Of a DNA stretch of 64,000 bases, positions 61,856 to 64,000 are shown piece by piece. This DNA comes from HXMU1420-13 sp963691715 (GTDB lineage: Bacteria > Bacteroidota > Rhodothermia > Balneolales > Balneolaceae), in the NCBI GenBank assembly GCA_963691715.1, contig OY829281.1:248001-312000 (forward strand), in the 5' to 3' direction. A program made the position numbers and the translations under genes. Position 1 is the stretch's first letter, and the number at the start of each line of letters is the position of its first letter. The notes beneath the pieces are model-generated. The model was given only the letters and a program-made list of their open reading frames with translations. It ran no database searches and was not told the DNA's origin.

Positions 61856-62947
61856 TTAATTTGAAATACCAAGTTTTTTTAGTGTTGGATGCATACAAAG
61901 ATCAATATTCATAATGCGGATATTTGTGTATTCATTACGTAGTGGAAAATCAGTTCTTAGTTTAGCAAATAATGTTTCTCTTCTTATGTCTTTACTTAAT
62001 TCTCTTAGCTTTGAATCATATACTAAGAGAGGATGGATTTCTGTAATGATTTCTTCGGTCGTTGCTAAATGATTTTTAAGGTAGATTTTTTCTTTAGGTT
62101 TAGAAATTCCAATAGGAGATTTTAATCCAAAAAAATTACATACTTCTTCGGCTAACATTTTACTAGCATTCATTTTGCTTTGAATTGAACTGCCTGCAAT
62201 ATGAGGAGTTGCAATATCACAGAGTTGTATAAATTCGATATTAAGATTTGGTTCATTTTCCCAAACATCGGAAACTATATAATCTATTTTCCCCTCTAAT
62301 TTCGATTTTAACACAGCACGTTCATCTATGACTCCCCCTCTTGAGGCATTTATTATAGCAAGATAGTTTTGTTTCGCTAGTTTTTCAGAGTTAAACCAAT
62401 GATAGTTATTTTGGTTTAATGGGATATGAAATGTGAGAATATCGCAGTTTAAAATTTTATTTAAACTAACAGATTCAAAATCTGGTTCTCGATTTTTTCT
62501 TGGCGGATCAAATAAGACGGTTTCATAATCAAGCTTTTGGAGTAATTCATTGACCTTACTACCCACAGCGCCTACGCCAACTATTCCAATTCTAGCCTTT
62601 GAAATTCGTTTATCTTTTTTGTTTAAAGTAATTAAACTAGTTGCTACATATTCTGCTACAACATCTGCATTAGAACCTTTTGCATCTACAAAATGAATAC
62701 CTTTTTTTGAAATTAAGTCTTCATCTACATGATCTTTCCCAGAGGAACCAGTTCCAATAAATTTGATGGTAGGGGAAATTTTTTTGTAGTTATCCTTTTG
62801 AACTTTTGTTACGGATCTTATCAAAAAAGCGTCAAAAGTTTCTAAATCAGGGAAATTTAGATTTGGATCATAAAACTTTAAGTCCACTTCTACTGGTAAA
62901 AAATCAGAGAGTTTATAGAGGTTCTTATCCGCTAAAATTCGAATCAA
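61856..62947 (-). CDS. pdxB: Erythronate-4-phosphate dehydrogenase
   Basis: Oxidises 4-phosphoerythronate in the DXP-dependent pathway to vitamin B6. The 363-residue product is a D-2-hydroxyacid dehydrogenase with IRILADKN at the start, GTGSSGKDHVD, GSNADVVAEYV, the Rossmann GIVGVGAVGSKV, catalytic Arg in NASRGGVID, Glu in WENEPN and His in TPHIAGSS, then a PdxB-type C-terminal dimerisation domain. The only suitable start is TTG at 62947, with AGGA upstream. Divergent from the thymidine phosphorylase gene by 55 bases. Confidence 0.88.
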   Translation of the reverse strand: MIRILADKNLYKLSDFLPVEVDLKFYDPNLNFPDLETFDAFLIRSVTKVQKDNYKKISPTIKFIGTGSSGKDHVDEDLISKKGIHFVDAKGSNADVVAEYVATSLITLNKKDKRISKARIGIVGVGAVGSKVNELLQKLDYETVLFDPPRKNREPDFESVSLNKILNCDILTFHIPLNQNNYHWFNSEKLAKQNYLAIINASRGGVIDERAVLKSKLEGKIDYIVSDVWENEPNLNIEFIQLCDIATPHIAGSSIQSKMNASKMLAEEVCNFFGLKSPIGISKPKEKIYLKNHLATTEEIITEIHPLLVYDSKLRELSKDIRRETLFAKLRTDFPLRNEYTNIRIMNIDLCMHPTLKKLGISN

Positions 62948-63002
62948 AGAATATTCCTGTTTTTATGAGAAAATGTATCCTTTTTGAGGTATACTTAACA
63001 TT

Positions 63003-64000
63003 ATGAGTAGCAAGTATAACATTGTTTCCTTAATTCGCAAAAAAAGAGATAAAGAGTTTCTTTCAGAAGATGAGATAATTTATTTGGTAAATGCTTATTC
63101 CAAAAACGAAATTGAAGATTACCAAATGAGTGCATTTATGATGGCAGCTTATCTTAATGGTCTTAATGAAGAAGAATCTTCTGCATTAACAAGTTCTATG
63201 TTGTATTCCGGCGAAATTGTGGATTTAAGCCATATTCCTGGGATAAAAGTAGATAAACATTCAACAGGTGGAGTAGGGGATAAGCTTTCTTTAATATTAG
63301 CTCCAATAGTTGCTAGTGCAGGCATCACCGTACCAATGATCTCTGGTCGTGGACTAGGACACACAGGTGGAACCTTAGATAAATTGGGTTCAATACCAGG
63401 ATTTTCAACAGATATGAATTTGTTACGTTATAAAGAAATTGTTGAGAAACATGGGTTAGTTCTAGCTGGTCAAACATCTGAAATTGCCCCTGCTGATAAG
63501 CGACTTTACGCACTTCGTGATGTAACTGCAACTGTCGAATATATACCATTCATAGCCAGTAGTATAATGTCAAAAAAAATGGCTGAAGGCATTGATGCTT
63601 TAGTACTTGATGTAAAGTTTGGAAATGGTGCTTTTATGAATACTGAAGATAAAGCGATCAAATTAGCAGAAAAATTAGTTCATATAGGAGAAAAGTTTGG
63701 AAAGAAAACAATCGCTTATATTACAAGCATGAACCAACCCACTGGAACTGCTGTTGGAAATTGGTTAGAAGTTAGAGAAAGTGTTGAATGTTTAAATGGG
63801 AAAGGACCAGATGACACAAATACTCTCGCACATTTACTCTCTGGAACCATGATATTTTTAGCTGGAAAAGTAGATTCAATATCATCAGGAATAGAAATGA
63901 GTATCGACCAAGTTAATTCAGGTTCGGCATATCAAAAGTTTATTGATATTGTAAAAGAACAGGGAGGGGATATATCATTTATTGAAAACCCTGAAAAATA
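63003..64000 (+). CDS. deoA: Thymidine/pyrimidine-nucleoside phosphorylase, partial (C-terminus off window)
   Basis: Phosphorolysis of thymidine (or uridine) to base and sugar-1-phosphate in nucleoside salvage. Translation from ATG at 63003 stays open to the window edge (332 codons of about 435). It shows KHSTGGVGDKLSLILAP with the catalytic region near residue 80, ISGRGLGHTGGTLDKL, the base-binding SEIAPADKRLYALRDVT, SIMSKKMAEG and LDVKFGNGAFM. Because the gene lacks its stop here, it is easily overlooked. Thymidine versus broad pyrimidine specificity cannot be decided. Confidence 0.93.
   Translation, partial: MSSKYNIVSLIRKKRDKEFLSEDEIIYLVNAYSKNEIEDYQMSAFMMAAYLNGLNEEESSALTSSMLYSGEIVDLSHIPGIKVDKHSTGGVGDKLSLILAPIVASAGITVPMISGRGLGHTGGTLDKLGSIPGFSTDMNLLRYKEIVEKHGLVLAGQTSEIAPADKRLYALRDVTATVEYIPFIASSIMSKKMAEGIDALVLDVKFGNGAFMNTEDKAIKLAEKLVHIGEKFGKKTIAYITSMNQPTGTAVGNWLEVRESVECLNGKGPDDTNTLAHLLSGTMIFLAGKVDSISSGIEMSIDQVNSGSAYQKFIDIVKEQGGDISFIENPEK

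Noticed and set aside
1..64000. CRISPR arrays, prophage, integrative elements, restriction or other defence loci, toxin-antitoxin pairs
   Set aside because: I looked for spaced repeats, integrase, transposase, methylase and nuclease/ATPase defence clusters and found none; the secreted EEP nuclease is an exported enzyme with a sorting domain, not a defence effector.

Overview
This 64 kb window comes from an AT-rich chromosome of the Bacteroidota/FCB type, most likely a Balneola- or Rhodothermia-like marine bacterium. The signs are: two secreted proteins ending in a type IX secretion (T9SS) sorting domain (QNYPNPFNPST...), a SusC-like TonB receptor, duplicated exbD, Bacteroidota-like -7 boxes (TAnnTTTG), several TTG/GTG starts, and a Na+/H+ antiporter. 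Phylum-level placement is inference from gene content. The window is dense core chromosome. I see no tRNA, rRNA, CRISPR array, insertion sequence, prophage or integrase, and no gene-free stretch reaches 300 bases.

Layout. 1-4.1 kb: gpmI (runs off the left edge) and rpsT leftward; cmk and rpsA rightward. 4.2-8.7 kb: a lone MoxR ATPase, uppP, and an Omp85-type barrel coupled to an NhaD-type antiporter. 8.9-12.5 kb: phhB, the rpsF-rpsR-rplI operon with a structured leader, and dsbD. 12.5-18.2 kb: a 1145-residue uncharacterised outer-membrane protein, then an exbB / small membrane protein / exbD / exbD operon ending in a strong terminator. 18.2-26.4 kb: thiL, ftsH, a TonB-dependent receptor and a T9SS-exported beta-helix protein. 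26.4-33.3 kb: a PTPS-II-type pterin synthase with folE2, a PD40 propeller protein, a secreted nuclease and nadE. 33.4-43.4 kb: a rightward envelope block (LysM lytic transglycosylase, ctpA-type protease, PHP phosphoesterase, ribH, uppS, bamA, three ompH/skp paralogues). 43.4-56 kb: a VWA protein, rnhB, the mreB-mreC-mreD-mrdA-rodA rod-shape operon, purN-purH, an AI-2E family permease, recX and recA. 56-64 kb: kynureninase and tryptophan dioxygenase, a BadF-type kinase, tatD, a lipoprotein S41 protease, an acetyltransferase, pdxB and a thymidine phosphorylase that runs off the right edge.

How the genes fit together. Much of the window builds the envelope: lipid-carrier synthesis and recycling (uppS, uppP), peptidoglycan synthesis and shape (mre/mrd), peptidoglycan cleavage (MltD-like), outer-membrane protein assembly (bamA with three periplasmic chaperones), and energised outer-membrane transport (exbBDD with the TonB receptor). 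A second theme is aromatic amino-acid and pterin metabolism (folE2, PTPS-II, phhB, kynA, kynU), scattered over three loci.

The least explained items are the 1145-residue barrel-like protein, the 93-residue membrane protein inside the exb operon, the TonB-receptor/beta-helix pair with similar palindromes near both ends, and the double-hairpin leader of rpsF.
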